Assembly: GCA_026394605.1 (NCBI GenBank)
Contig: JAPKXY010000013.1
Span: forward strand, 1 to 50,501
DNA length: 50,501 bases
From: Methanoregula sp.
Lineage (GTDB): Archaea; Halobacteriota; Methanomicrobia; Methanomicrobiales; Methanospirillaceae
Direction: 5' to 3'
The stretch's first letter is position 1. Every line of letters starts with the position of its first letter. The notes beneath the pieces are model-generated. The model searched no databases. It was not told the origin of the DNA and saw nothing but the letters and a program-made list of their open reading frames with translations. This document shows, piece by piece, positions 18,437-27,630 of the stretch. The translations under genes were made by a program, and so were the position numbers.

Positions 18437-18446
18437 AAAAAAAAAA
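18437..18446 (-). terminator. T-tract after hisG
   Basis: Ten A on the plus strand give a run of ten T on the minus strand, 16 bases after the hisG stop. Confidence 0.6.
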
Positions 18447-18462
18447 TTCTGTGCATACCCTG

Positions 18463-19335
18463 TTACCGCACGATCTTTGTGATTGGAATCTCGAGAATGT
18501 CCTCAGCGCCCGAGGCCTTGAGCCGGGGAATGAGCTCGTTAACTGCACTCTTTTTTACGACTGTCTGGATGCTGTAATAGTCGATTCCATGGAGCTGGCT
18601 CACGGTGGGCTTTTTCATTGCTGGTAGCGCCGCAATCACCTGCTCCATCGCATCTTTGGGAACGTTCATAGTGAGAAGCACCTGGTTACGTGCCTCAATA
18701 ACGCCAATCAAGAGAGTTTTGATCTCTTCGATCGTTTTTCGTTGCTCTGCATCAGCCCAGCTCTGTTTATTAGCGATGATTACCGTGCAAGATTCCATGA
18801 TCTGACCGATTATCTTCAGTCCGTTTCTTCTCAGGGTTGTACCCGTCTCGGTGAGGTCCACAACAACATCCATCAGGTCAGGCACTTTTGCCTCAGACGC
18901 ACCGAAGGAATGGAAGAGCTGGACAGGGATGCCAAGGGAGACAAAGAACGCTTTTGTGAGGTTGGGATATTCAGTAGTCACCCTGCTGTTTGGACGAATC
19001 TGTGTGACATTCTCGATCGGCTCATCGCGGTGGACCGCAACGACGATCCGGACGTTGCCTTCACCTGTTTTGCTGTATGACAGGTTTGCCACCTCCACGA
19101 TATTCGATCCAGTCTCCTTGACCCAGTCCAGTCCTGAGATCCCCATATCGAAATAACCTTTCTCTACGTAAGTCGGAATCTCCTGCGGTCGCAGGATCTT
19201 CACTTTTCCAATGCGCTTGTCGTCGATCCGGGGGTTATAATCGCGGTCGGTACGCTTCACCTCCAGATCAGCTTCGTTGAAGAGCTGCAGGGTCTGCGAT
19301 TCAAGGCTCCCCTTCGGAAGTGCGATGGTGATCAT
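18463..19335 (-). CDS. hisG: ATP phosphoribosyltransferase, long form
   Basis: First step of histidine synthesis: ATP plus PRPP to phosphoribosyl-ATP. It is 290 residues from the ATG at 19335 (MITIALPKGSLESQ). An upstream in-frame ATG (19386) would put the TATA box inside the gene. DMGISGLDWVKE and VVDLTETGTTLRRNGLK are catalytic-domain signatures. The last ~80 residues (VLLTMNVPKDAMEQVIAALPAMKKPTVSQL) are the regulatory ACT-like domain that binds histidine, so this is the self-contained hexameric form without HisZ. It stands alone here, without other his genes. Confidence 0.95.
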   Translation of the reverse strand: MITIALPKGSLESQTLQLFNEADLEVKRTDRDYNPRIDDKRIGKVKILRPQEIPTYVEKGYFDMGISGLDWVKETGSNIVEVANLSYSKTGEGNVRIVVAVHRDEPIENVTQIRPNSRVTTEYPNLTKAFFVSLGIPVQLFHSFGASEAKVPDLMDVVVDLTETGTTLRRNGLKIIGQIMESCTVIIANKQSWADAEQRKTIEEIKTLLIGVIEARNQVLLTMNVPKDAMEQVIAALPAMKKPTVSQLHGIDYYSIQTVVKKSAVNELIPRLKASGAEDILEIPITKIVR

Positions 19336-19360
19336 ACCAGTAAACATCGGAGGCGGAAGG

Positions 19361-19370
19361 GATAAAAGAT
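19361..19370 (-). promoter_or_regulatory. TATA box for hisG
   Basis: ATCTTTTATC on the minus strand, centred about 31 bases before the chosen hisG ATG. Confidence 0.5.
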
Positions 19371-19382
19371 GATGATGGAAGT

Positions 19383-20642
19383 TCAATCAAAAGTGTGCAC
19401 GAGTAATCCACTTAACAGCTTTGGTTCAAACCACGTGGATTTCGGTGGCATTACACCGTTTGCATCGGCAATAGCGAGAACGGTATCAACGCGCACCGGC
19501 TGCATGGCAAATGCCACTGCAAACTCTCCGTTGTCCACAAGGTGCGCGAGGTCTGCGATCGGGCGTGCACCACCGAGGTACTGGAGCCGGGAATCGCTGC
19601 GTGGGTCGGTGATACCAAGCATGCCTTCCAGCACATGTTTCTGGAGTACTTCGACATCGAGCGCATCCAGCATTGCCGCATATTGATCAAAAGGGTGGGA
19701 ACACTCGTACCACTGTCCAGCAATATACATATGGACTACATGGTACTGGTGGGGGTTATTGATCTTTGGGGGGATATTGAACCCTCTGTCGTCAATAGCT
19801 CCATAGGGCTTCACATCGAAATATTCCTTCAGCTGCCGCAGGAATGTATCCGCTGTGTAGATACCGAGATTGGTGAGCAACCTGCTGTAGCTGTGGATCC
19901 TGACATGGTCATGGGCAAAAAGCACTCCCATGAAACGGTTGATCTCATCGCCGCCCTGCCCGTTGCGATCTCTGTCTGCCACGTTGACAGCGGATTTTGC
20001 ACGGTGGTGTCCATCAGCAATATAGAGGCAGGGAACGTGTGCAAACAGTGCTTCTAACCGCCCGAGTACGATCGGATCCGAGATCCGGAATATCTGGTGC
20101 AGCGGATCGCCACCGGTACGAACTTCAGCGTCCGGGACCGAACCAGGAAGAACAAGCGATTGAATAAAGGAAACGATCCCGTCAAGGTCACGGTACAGGA
20201 GTACGACCGGACCGTTATGGGTCCGCGTGCTTTCGATATGGCGGGTCCGATCCTCCTCTTTGTCGTACCTTGTCTGCTCATGCCGCCGGATGCTGTTGTT
20301 ACGGTAATCATCAACATCGAGGCAGCAGCAGAGCCCCACAAATGTCTTACCGTCCTGCTTTACGCGGTATATGTACAGAGCCGGCGCTGCATCCCTGTGC
20401 ATGCTCCCATCTTTGAGCAGGGTGAGAAAATTATCGCGTGCACGCTGGTACACACGGTCATCATTCTGGGGGAGGTCAGGAAATTCTGCATCAGAACGGC
20501 TGACCCGCAAAAAACTTTTCGGATTCTTTGCGATAATTGCCCGCGCCTCATCAGCAGTCACAACATCGTATGGCACTGCAGCAATTGCAGGGGCGGCACT
20601 CCGTTCAGGACGCACCGCGGCAAAACGATAAATCCTCACCAT
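19383..20642 (-). CDS. DUF1015 family protein
   Basis: A 419-residue protein. The opening RPERSAAPAIAAVPYDVVTADEAR and the later ADGHHRAKSA (here YIADGHHRAKSAV) are hallmarks of DUF1015, a widespread family with no settled biochemical role. The histidine pair in DGHH suggests metal binding or catalysis. It ends a few bases upstream of hisG on the same strand. The hisG TATA lies just before this stop, so hisG may have its own promoter. Confidence 0.9.
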   Translation of the reverse strand: MVRIYRFAAVRPERSAAPAIAAVPYDVVTADEARAIIAKNPKSFLRVSRSDAEFPDLPQNDDRVYQRARDNFLTLLKDGSMHRDAAPALYIYRVKQDGKTFVGLCCCLDVDDYRNNSIRRHEQTRYDKEEDRTRHIESTRTHNGPVVLLYRDLDGIVSFIQSLVLPGSVPDAEVRTGGDPLHQIFRISDPIVLGRLEALFAHVPCLYIADGHHRAKSAVNVADRDRNGQGGDEINRFMGVLFAHDHVRIHSYSRLLTNLGIYTADTFLRQLKEYFDVKPYGAIDDRGFNIPPKINNPHQYHVVHMYIAGQWYECSHPFDQYAAMLDALDVEVLQKHVLEGMLGITDPRSDSRLQYLGGARPIADLAHLVDNGEFAVAFAMQPVRVDTVLAIADANGVMPPKSTWFEPKLLSGLLVHTFD

Positions 20643-20794
20643 GAAGAATGATCACACCAGTCGCGACAGTAGTTGTGTTCTTAGATTTGGGTACAGGCAC
20701 ATATTAGTCTCATGTCTTCTATCCTGATGATATGAAATAATGAGATCCCGCGATGGCGCAAACAATATCTGTTCATCTGCACCATCAAGAGATG

Positions 20795-20802
20795 TCATTT
20801 TA
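20795..20802 (+). promoter_or_regulatory. TATA box for the RimI-like gene
   Basis: TTTTAAGG ends about 20 bases before the ATG at 20822, consistent with a leaderless or nearly leaderless transcript. Confidence 0.4.
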
Positions 20803-20821
20803 AGGAAAGGATACAAACCCC

Positions 20822-21307
20822 ATGATCCGCCACCGTGAGCTTGCCTCGTACCAGCCGGCGCAGATACGGCGGGCAACGCCTCTTGATATCCTATCAATCG
20901 CTGCGATCGAGCGGGAACTCTTTGTCGACCCATGGGAGCTGTCGATCTTTCTCGAAGCCCTTACCTATTACCCGAGTTCCTATTTTGTTGCAGTCTGTGA
21001 ATGGCGGGTGGTGGGTTTTGTAGTCGGTGGACTTGAGGACACCGGTGAGAACATATACGGGCACCTCTGCAATCTCGGTGTTACGGTGCCCTACCAGTAC
21101 CGCGGCATCGGCAGGCTGCTTGTCAACCGTATCGAGCACCAGTTCGCGCTGGAGCTGGCAGCGGGGGTCCAGCTCGAGGTGAGGTCCACAAACATTGGCG
21201 CACAGCAGTTCTACCGCAGACTCGGTTACCGCGACGTCTTCCGGCTGGCACACTACTACTCGAATGACGAGGACGCTGTTGTGATGATGAAGTGGTTCAG
21301 GTTCTAA
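20822..21307 (+). CDS. rimI: RimI-like protein N-terminal acetyltransferase
   Basis: A 161-residue GNAT enzyme. The sequence ATPLDILSIAAIERELFVDPWE opens the domain, and YRGIGRLLVNRIEHQF is the acetyl-CoA loop. LEVRSTNIGAQQFYRRLGYRDVFRLAHYY matches the conserved end of RimI/Ard1 enzymes, including the Tyr-Tyr near the C-terminus. In archaea the family acetylates protein N-termini. The gene is convergent with HMG-CoA reductase; their ends overlap by four bases. Confidence 0.88.
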   Translation: MIRHRELASYQPAQIRRATPLDILSIAAIERELFVDPWELSIFLEALTYYPSSYFVAVCEWRVVGFVVGGLEDTGENIYGHLCNLGVTVPYQYRGIGRLLVNRIEHQFALELAAGVQLEVRSTNIGAQQFYRRLGYRDVFRLAHYYSNDEDAVVMMKWFRF

Positions 21308-22530
21308 CCGCGTCCGAGCTGCTGGTGCGACCGTGCAAGGTGTTGCGCTGCGAGCGCACCCAGCAGTGAAAGTTCACCTGCAAGTACGCCCGATGCGATA
21401 ATCTCGGCGAGTTTCTTTGCGTTGGTGCCAGGCGGGTTGCCCCCGCCAGCGACACCGAGCAGATTGAGGCACTCCTGTTGGGTTTCAATCCCTGTCCCTC
21501 CCCCTACGGTACCCACAGGAAGAGATGGCAGGGTGACAGATACGTACACGCCCGATGGTGTCGGGTCCACGGTTGTCAGGCATGTGCTGCCATCAATGGC
21601 ATGAGCGGCATCCTGTCCGCAGGCAATGAACATCGCTGCGACAACGTTTGCTGCATGGGCATTGAAGCCCATTGCTCCTGCACGTGCAGACCCGACAAGG
21701 TTTTTGCGGTAGTTCACGTCAAAGAGGGCGGGTGCGTCTGTCTTGAAGACTTCTGAGATCAGGTCATGCGAGAGAGCGACGCCGGCAACCGCACTTCTGC
21801 CTCTCCCGAGGATCCCATTGATTGCAGCAGGTTTTTTATCAGTGCACATGTTGCCGCTGAGGGCAACAAGGCGGGCACCCGTACCCTGTGCGATCAGCTC
21901 TGAGACCTTTGCACTCGCGATCGTCACCATGTTCATCCCCATCGCGTCCTTGGTATCGAAATTCATGCGGAAAAAGACACTCGTGCCGGCAACGAAGGGC
22001 ACAATCTCAATAAGTTTTCCATGCGACGTGGTGCTCTCCGCCGCTGCCCGCAGCTCGCCCGTATGCGCCGCCACCCAGTCCACTACCTGTTTTGCGTGCA
22101 CAATGCTCCGTGCGGCGAAGACAGGCGCCCGCGTCATGCCGTCATGGAGGATGCGCACCTCCACCCCCCCCGCCCGGGTGATTGCGCTGCACCCACGGTT
22201 CACTGAGGCAACGAGTGCCCCCTCGGTTGTCGCGAGTGGCAGGTAATAACTGCCATGGGCATATTCGCCGTTCACCAGCAGCGGACCTGCGATACCCACC
22301 GGCACCTGCACCGTGCCGATCATATTTTCGCAGTTCCGTTTCACCACACGATCGATATCGATAGAAAAAATTCCGAGATTCTCCAGTTTCGTCCCGGTTT
22401 CGTACTCGATGTACTCGCGTCGTATCCGGATTGCATCCAGCGGAGAGAGCTCCTTTTCCAGCTCGTAGAGTTTTATTACCCCCTCCCTGAGTCGCGTGTG
22501 GATTGCCGCTTCCATATCCTTGTTATTCAC
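21304..22530 (-). CDS. hmgA: HMG-CoA reductase, class I
   Basis: NADPH-dependent reduction of HMG-CoA to mevalonate for archaeal lipid synthesis. I place the start at GTG 22530 because GGTGAT lies three bases before it, giving 408 residues (MNNKDMEAAI). Longer ATG starts (22575, 22590) have no such site. Motifs: ENMIGTVQVPVGIAGPL; catalytic Glu in TTEGALVASVNRG; the DAMGMNM box; catalytic Lys in TDKKPAAINGILGRG; Asp in CGQDAAHAI; NADPH loop VGGGTGIETQ; catalytic His near the C-terminus (ARSHQQ). The synthase and thiolase genes lie 1.4 kb downstream in the window on the same strand, in a separate operon. Confidence 0.95.
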   Translation of the reverse strand: MNNKDMEAAIHTRLREGVIKLYELEKELSPLDAIRIRREYIEYETGTKLENLGIFSIDIDRVVKRNCENMIGTVQVPVGIAGPLLVNGEYAHGSYYLPLATTEGALVASVNRGCSAITRAGGVEVRILHDGMTRAPVFAARSIVHAKQVVDWVAAHTGELRAAAESTTSHGKLIEIVPFVAGTSVFFRMNFDTKDAMGMNMVTIASAKVSELIAQGTGARLVALSGNMCTDKKPAAINGILGRGRSAVAGVALSHDLISEVFKTDAPALFDVNYRKNLVGSARAGAMGFNAHAANVVAAMFIACGQDAAHAIDGSTCLTTVDPTPSGVYVSVTLPSLPVGTVGGGTGIETQQECLNLLGVAGGGNPPGTNAKKLAEIIASGVLAGELSLLGALAAQHLARSHQQLGRG

Positions 22531-22573
22531 AATATCACCGCCATGCGGAGTGCGGTGCCCGCCATCATCAGCC

Positions 22574-23536
22574 ATGAATAATGGTAGCACGTATAGCTAC
22601 ATGATGGTTGGTGATCTGGAGCAAATCGGGCAGTGGTGCCTGCGGGTGCCTGCTAAAAATGGGGAGGCAAAACGGCAAGCAGTCATTGAGGAAGGCGCGC
22701 TTGACCGGATGCTAAAACCGCGGCGCGAGGGTGACATGCTCCTGTTGCCCCTGACAGACTGGCGTGAAGGCGCGGAACGGTGCCTGTTTGATCCCAACCC
22801 GGAGCGCATCGCGCTCCCTCGCCACGATCTGGTCGGGGGGATTGCGGTGATGCAGGAACCTGATCCGGCAGGTGCAGCCCGGATCCTTGCCTCCCGGCCA
22901 TCCCTGCACACGGTGCTGTACGCAACCAGTGACGTGGAGGGGGAGTACCGCACACGGCGTTTTGAGGTCCTCGCAGGCACACCGACCACGCGGACGGAAT
23001 GCATTGAATACGGTCAACGGTTTACCATCGATCTTTCAGCTGCATACTTCTCAGCACGCCTTGCTACCGAACGCCAGCGTATCGTCTCCCTCGTTGGAAA
23101 AGACGAGATGGTGCTGGATATGTTTGCCGGTGTCGGCCCGTTTGCGATCTCTCTGGCAGATCATGCAGCGCTTGTCGTGGCGTGTGATATTAACCCGCAC
23201 GCAATTGCCCTTATGCTCGAAAACATTACCCGGAACCGCACCCTGACCGTGCTACCCGTGCTCGCAGACGTACGGTGGATTCCGGAGATCATCCCCTGGG
23301 AGTTTGACCGGATTGTTATGAACCTGCCGCTGAAAGGAGCGGAGTTTTTACCACTTGCATTCAGGCTGATACGCAAGGGGGGAACGATCCATTTCTATAC
23401 ACTCGTCTCGCAGGTAGGCGAGCACGTGCGGCATATTACCGGACTCGGGGGCGAGATTGTGGCGGAACGCGTGGTACGATCCTATTCAGCAGCGCGATGG
23501 CATGCTGTATACGATATTATTAAAAAGAGTGAATAG
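22574..23536 (+). CDS. trm5: tRNA (guanine37-N1)-methyltransferase Trm5
   Basis: Class I SAM methyltransferase that makes m1G37, protecting the reading frame. It is about 320 residues from the ATG at 22574; ATG at 22601 or 22604 are alternatives. Motifs: LSAAYFSARLATERQRI, then SAM loop MVLDMFAGVGPFAISLA, VACDINPHAIALMLENITRN, and the NLPLKGAEFLPLAF catalytic loop. The N-terminal domain (WCLRVPAKNGEAKRQ) is the usual archaeal one. It is divergent from hmgA (43 bases between starts) and convergent with the DUF35 gene. Confidence 0.92.
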   Translation: MNNGSTYSYMMVGDLEQIGQWCLRVPAKNGEAKRQAVIEEGALDRMLKPRREGDMLLLPLTDWREGAERCLFDPNPERIALPRHDLVGGIAVMQEPDPAGAARILASRPSLHTVLYATSDVEGEYRTRRFEVLAGTPTTRTECIEYGQRFTIDLSAAYFSARLATERQRIVSLVGKDEMVLDMFAGVGPFAISLADHAALVVACDINPHAIALMLENITRNRTLTVLPVLADVRWIPEIIPWEFDRIVMNLPLKGAEFLPLAFRLIRKGGTIHFYTLVSQVGEHVRHITGLGGEIVAERVVRSYSAARWHAVYDIIKKSE

Positions 23537-23538
23537 GG

Positions 23539-23931
23539 TTATTCAACCGGCACAAACTTCGTCCCGTAATGGATCACGCCGCTTTCGCCATCTGCTGCGA
23601 TCCGCCGGAACACCCTCTTTACTTTCATACCGATTTTGATCTCATCAGGGCGACACACGACCTGTGCGGTCATCCGCGGACCTTCATTTAGCTGGACAAT
23701 GGCAAGCACGTACGGGGTGAGGTGCTCGAACTGTTCGCTCGCGGTATGGATGACAGTATAGGTGACCACCGTACCGGTGCCGGCAAATTTGTAGTCCGTG
23801 ATCTTCCCGCTCCTGCGGCAGTCGGGACAGAATGACCGTGGCGGGAAAAAGTGCCTGCCACAGGTCTCGCATTTTGTTCCCAGCATGTTGTACCGCTGAG
23901 GGATCTTTCTCCAGAACCGTGCGACCGACAT
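23539..23931 (-). CDS. DUF35 zinc-ribbon/OB protein of the thiolase-HMGCS complex
   Basis: A 130-residue protein. A zinc ribbon CETCGRHFFPPRSFCPDC is followed by an OB-fold domain (GTGTVVTYTVIHTAS...). Methanogen homologues join the acetoacetyl-CoA thiolase and HMG-CoA synthase into one complex that channels the unfavourable thiolase product; this is established for Methanothermococcus. The start at 23931 (MSVARFWRKIPQRYN) directly follows the thiolase stop. It is the last gene of the four-gene operon. Confidence 0.92.
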   Translation of the reverse strand: MSVARFWRKIPQRYNMLGTKCETCGRHFFPPRSFCPDCRRSGKITDYKFAGTGTVVTYTVIHTASEQFEHLTPYVLAIVQLNEGPRMTAQVVCRPDEIKIGMKVKRVFRRIAADGESGVIHYGTKFVPVE

Positions 23932-23932
23932 T

Positions 23933-25099
23933 TCAGACCCTCCTGAATATGTGGACGGCGACCGTAGCACCGGTACCCCCGACATTGTGAGTCATGCCGA
24001 TCTCGGCGCCGCTGATCTGCCGCTTCCCCGCCTCCCCGCGGAGCTGCTGGACAACTTCGAATACCTGCTTGATACCGGTTGCTCCGACCGGGTGCCCGCA
24101 TGCCTTAAGTCCCCCGCTTGTGTTCACCGGTATATCCCCGTTGAGGGCAGTAACTCCATCGGCGGTCAGTTTGCCCGCCTCGCCTTTTTTACAGAATCCG
24201 AGGTCTTCAATTGCACAGATCTCTGCGATCGAGAAACAGTCGTGCACCTCGACAAGGTCGATATCCTTATGCTTGACCTTCGCCATCGCAAACGCCCGCT
24301 GCGCGGCAACAACACTTGCATCGAGCGTGGAAATGTCCCGCCGGTCATGCAGTGTGATCGTGTCACTCGCTTGTGCACTTGCAAGCACTTTGATGGGCGT
24401 ATCCGTGAACTCCCGGGCGCGTTCGAGCGGGGCGACGATCACGGCGGCAGCGCCATCCGTGATCGGCGAACAGTCAAACAACCGGAGCGGTTCGGCGACC
24501 ATGGTGGACTTCAGCACGGTATCGATCGTGATCTCCTGCTGGAACTGGGCGATCGGGTTGCGTGCACCGTTGTAGTGGTTCTTGACTGCCACCTCCGCAA
24601 GCTGCTCGCGGGTGAGGGCATACCGGTGCATGTAGTCGGTGGCGATCATCGCGTAGAGCCCGGGGAACGTCGCGCCCACAAACCCCTCCCATTCCCGGTC
24701 TGCAGCGCCGGTGAGCATGTCGGTGCTCGCACCGGGTTCCACATCGGTCATCTTCTCGACACCTGCGGCAACAACAATATCCTCCATCCCGCTCGCGACA
24801 GCGATTACCGCCTGACGGAACGCAAGCCCACCGGAGGCGCAAGCTGCCTCCACTCTCGTCGATGGGATGTGGTGTGTCGCAAGCCCGGCATAGTCAGCGA
24901 TGAGCGCACCGATGTGCTCCTGCTCGATGAACCTTCCCGCGCTCATGTTTCCTACATACATCGCATCGATCTTTTCACCGGAAAGCTGTGCGTCCTCCAG
25001 CGCGAGCGCACCCGCTTCCACAAAGAGATCGCGGAACGAGCTCCCCCATTTCTCGCCAAAGGTGGTGCATCCGACCCCGATTACGGCAACGTCTCTCAT
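23933..25099 (-). CDS. Acetyl-CoA C-acetyltransferase (thiolase)
   Basis: Condenses two acetyl-CoA to acetoacetyl-CoA, first step of the mevalonate pathway. It is 388 residues, of the archaeal SCP-x/thiolase type. The nucleophile is in [12 protein letters not shown]. The second active-site region is [18 protein letters not shown], and the glycine loop near the end is [12 protein letters not shown]. It overlaps the HMG-CoA synthase stop by four bases (ATGA) and touches the DUF35 gene, so the three are made in equal amounts. Confidence 0.94.
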   Translation of the reverse strand: MRDVAVIGVGCTTFGEKWGSSFRDLFVEAGALALEDAQLSGEKIDAMYVGNMSAGRFIEQEHIGALIADYAGLATHHIPSTRVEAACASGGLAFRQAVIAVASGMEDIVVAAGVEKMTDVEPGASTDMLTGAADREWEGFVGATFPGLYAMIATDYMHRYALTREQLAEVAVKNHYNGARNPIAQFQQEITIDTVLKSTMVAEPLRLFDCSPITDGAAAVIVAPLERAREFTDTPIKVLASAQASDTITLHDRRDISTLDASVVAAQRAFAMAKVKHKDIDLVEVHDCFSIAEICAIEDLGFCKKGEAGKLTADGVTALNGDIPVNTSGGLKACGHPVGATGIKQVFEVVQQLRGEAGKRQISGAEIGMTHNVGGTGATVAVHIFRRV

Positions 25100-26148
25100 G
25101 ACTGCATCACGATCTTTCCCTTGTGTCTGGCATACTGTGCATAATCTAGGTAGATGGGGTTTTTGAGCAGGGTTTCAACGGAGGGTGCAGCATCACGGCA
25201 GAATGCCCCGCCCCTCATCGCATCGGTCACTTCGATATCAAACGCATCGCTCCCGGCACCGGAGCCGAAGGAGGCGACAAAGATCCGGTCGCCGGGTTGT
25301 GCGATGTCGAGCGTTGCTGCAAGCCCGATCGGTGATGAACCTGAGTAGGTGTTCCCAAGGTGTGGCACCACAAGCCCCGGCTTGATCTGTTCCAGCGTAA
25401 ACCCGAGCGCTTTTGCCACCTTCTGCGGGAACTTCGCATTGGGCTGGTGGAAGACCGCGTATTCGTAGTCTTTCGGCGTCTTGTTCATATGGGAAAAGAG
25501 GAGCCGGGATGCACCTTCCACGTGCTTGAAATACCCGGGGTCTCCCGTGAACCTGCCGCCATGGCGGGGGTAGTCTTGGCCCTCGCGCCGCCAGAAGTCC
25601 GGCGTATCGGTGGTGTAGGAGCAGGTGTGGTGGATGGTAGCGATGGGTTCATCGTTGCCGATCAGGTACGCAGCACCGCCGGCAGCTGCGGTGTACTCGA
25701 GCGCGTCGCTGGGAGCACCCTGCGCCACATCGGAGCCGATCGCAAGACCGTACCTGATCATCCCGCTTTTCACCATTCCCATGCAGGTCTGGATGCCGGC
25801 AGTGCCCGCCTTGCAGGCGAACTCGTAGTCCGCTGCAGTCATGTTGGGCGTGGCGCCGATCGCCTCGCCGACCGTGCATGCGGTTGGTTTGACAGCGTAG
25901 GGATGCGACTCGCTCCCCACATACACCGCTCCAATCTCTTCCGGATCGACCGGGCGCCTTGCAAGGGCGTGGCGCGCCGCCTCAACAGCAATCGTTGCCG
26001 TGTCCTCATCCATGTCCGGGACCGATTTTTCATAAACCCCGAGCCCGCCGGAGATATCTGCGGCATTGGCGCCCCAGACCCGCGCGATCTCCTCGACCCT
26101 GATCCGGTATCTCGGTATATACACACCATAGGTGATGATGCCTACCAT
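25096..26148 (-). CDS. HMG-CoA synthase
   Basis: Adds acetyl-CoA to acetoacetyl-CoA to make HMG-CoA. It is 350 residues from ATG 26148 ([16 protein letters not shown]); an ATG at 26199 lies inside the upstream regulator gene. The catalytic Cys is in [13 protein letters not shown], and FHQPNAKFP carries the catalytic His. The ATG overlaps the last 7 bases of the regulator gene (ATGGTAG), implying coupling between regulator and enzyme. Confidence 0.95.
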   Translation of the reverse strand: MVGIITYGVYIPRYRIRVEEIARVWGANAADISGGLGVYEKSVPDMDEDTATIAVEAARHALARRPVDPEEIGAVYVGSESHPYAVKPTACTVGEAIGATPNMTAADYEFACKAGTAGIQTCMGMVKSGMIRYGLAIGSDVAQGAPSDALEYTAAAGGAAYLIGNDEPIATIHHTCSYTTDTPDFWRREGQDYPRHGGRFTGDPGYFKHVEGASRLLFSHMNKTPKDYEYAVFHQPNAKFPQKVAKALGFTLEQIKPGLVVPHLGNTYSGSSPIGLAATLDIAQPGDRIFVASFGSGAGSDAFDIEVTDAMRGGAFCRDAAPSVETLLKNPIYLDYAQYARHKGKIVMQS

Positions 26149-26852
26149 TCCTGTTCCCTCAGTACATTCACGATTTTGTCTACTTCCATGCTTGTACACA
26201 TGACCGTGATACGGTCGCGTTCCGCCATCTTCAGGACTATTGGGTGGACGCCCCCGGCATCGATGCCCTGCAGCACCACACAGCGCGGTTTGAAGGGCGT
26301 GACACGGATCGCCACCATCGGGGATTTACCTGTAGATACATTGGTAAAGATCAGCGATCGTTCCGTGCTCCAACCGTAGATGCGGTTGAATTCATTGGAT
26401 GAGAGCTGCAGGATGGCGTTCAGGCTGTTGACCACCGTGTACCCGTGGATCATCTGGTCTACCGACCCACAGAGTAGGGCACACCCGATTGCATCAGCAA
26501 AGCTCTGGAGCGGCACGGGACTGGCATATTCATGGATGTCATAGATGACATCATCATCCGTGCCGGTATACAACATGGATGAAAACTGCTGGATATGCCT
26601 GCCGCCCGCCTCCTCATCAATGGTGAGGATCGCGTCCACGATCTTGCCGACAATCGCGGTGCCGGGGCTTTTTCTTCTCCCCCCTTCATAATCGCTGATG
26701 ACGGAGGGGGAGACGCCAAGGCGTTCAGAGAGGACGCCGGGTGCGATCTCAAAGTTCATGCGCCATTTTTTCAGCGCATGCCCCGGTGAGTCCGACAGCG
26801 TGATCTCGCCAGCCATTTTTTCAGCGAGCTGATTCCGCATACCGGATTTCAT
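26142..26852 (-). CDS. HTH regulator in the mevalonate operon (COG1709-like)
   Basis: About 236 residues. An XRE-type HTH is near residues 25-60 ([21 protein letters not shown]). The C-terminal domain of about 150 residues ([36 protein letters not shown]) likely binds a ligand. The start at 26852 is 28 bases after a TATA box, so a leaderless transcript fits; ATG at 26840 is an alternative. It is the first gene of the operon with HMG-CoA synthase, thiolase and DUF35, which makes feedback control of lipid synthesis likely (inference). Confidence 0.82.
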   Translation of the reverse strand: MKSGMRNQLAEKMAGEITLSDSPGHALKKWRMNFEIAPGVLSERLGVSPSVISDYEGGRRKSPGTAIVGKIVDAILTIDEEAGGRHIQQFSSMLYTGTDDDVIYDIHEYASPVPLQSFADAIGCALLCGSVDQMIHGYTVVNSLNAILQLSSNEFNRIYGWSTERSLIFTNVSTGKSPMVAIRVTPFKPRCVVLQGIDAGGVHPIVLKMAERDRITVMCTSMEVDKIVNVLREQEW

Positions 26853-26876
26853 GCTGTATACCAACGATGCTGATTG

Positions 26877-26884
26877 TTATATAA
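26877..26884 (-). promoter_or_regulatory. TATA box for the regulator/HMG-CoA synthase operon
   Basis: TTATATAA about 28 bases before the codon chosen as start of the regulator. Confidence 0.55.
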
Positions 26885-26894
26885 TTAACGAAAA

Positions 26895-26915
26895 TTGGTT
26901 CGACACCAAACGAAC
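26895..26915. promoter_or_regulatory. Nested inverted repeats, possible operator
   Basis: TTGGT-tcgac-ACCAA (26895-26909) and GTTCG-n8-CGAAC (26898-26915) interlock between the divergent TATA boxes of the mevalonate operon and rbkR. Either the RbkR or the mevalonate regulator could bind here. Confidence 0.4.
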
Positions 26916-26931
26916 TTACGCGGAAGGGAAT

Positions 26932-26940
26932 CCATAAATA
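26932..26940 (+). promoter_or_regulatory. TATA box for rbkR
   Basis: CATAAATAA centred about 28 bases before the ATG at 26965, supporting that start and a leaderless transcript. Confidence 0.5.
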
Positions 26941-26964
26941 ATAAGCATCCCAATTTTGATAAGC

Positions 26965-27630
26965 ATGCTTGTGGCTGAGGGTCTCGAATGTCTCAAGGCA
27001 ATTGCGATCATGGGTGGGTGCAGACGACCGGTCTTTGTCTCATCCCAGAAGATCGCAGAGACGCTGCACACCAGCCCGCAGACCGCGTCCCGCCGGCTCA
27101 AAGCGCTCGAATCGCAGGCATTTATCACCCGTTCACTTACTCCTGACGGGCAGCACATCTCGATCACGGAGAAGGGCGAACGTGAACTGAGAAGGGAATA
27201 TGCAGATTACTGCCGGCTCTTTGCCGCAGGGAGCGGCGGATATACCCTGACGGGCAGCGTGGTCAGCGGGCTTGGCGAGGGGAAGTATTACATGAGCCTT
27301 GAACCTTACAAAGCACAGTTTTTCAGCCACCTCGGTTTTACCCCGTATCCCGGGACACTCAATATCCGCCTCTCGGCATCGAGCCTTCCCGTACGCAAGA
27401 AGATCGATGCACTCGAGTGGACGAGGATCAAAGGGTTCTCAGCTGATGGCAGGACGTTTGGGGATGCCCGCTGTATCCCGTGCCGGATGAACAATGTATC
27501 CTGCGCCATCGTGGTTCCCGGCAGGACACATTACCCGGAGGACATGATCGAGGTCATCGCACCGGTTGCGTTGCGCAGGCAGCTGGGTGTCGAGGACAGC
27601 GATAAGGTTACGGTTGAGGTTGGATCATGA
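26965..27630 (+). CDS. ribK: CTP-dependent riboflavin kinase with DNA-binding domain (RbkR)
   Basis: Makes FMN from riboflavin using CTP. It is 221 residues. The N-terminal winged HTH (SSQKIAETLHTSPQTASRRL, residues ~25-60) is joined to the archaeal RibK barrel: GLGEGKYYM, YPGTLNIRL and the C-terminal MIEVIAPVALRRQL. This arrangement is the bifunctional RbkR, known to act as repressor and kinase in archaea. ATG at 26965 is chosen over TTG at 26956 from the TATA spacing. It overlaps ribB by four bases, so it probably controls its own operon. Confidence 0.93.
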   Translation: MLVAEGLECLKAIAIMGGCRRPVFVSSQKIAETLHTSPQTASRRLKALESQAFITRSLTPDGQHISITEKGERELRREYADYCRLFAAGSGGYTLTGSVVSGLGEGKYYMSLEPYKAQFFSHLGFTPYPGTLNIRLSASSLPVRKKIDALEWTRIKGFSADGRTFGDARCIPCRMNNVSCAIVVPGRTHYPEDMIEVIAPVALRRQLGVEDSDKVTVEVGS

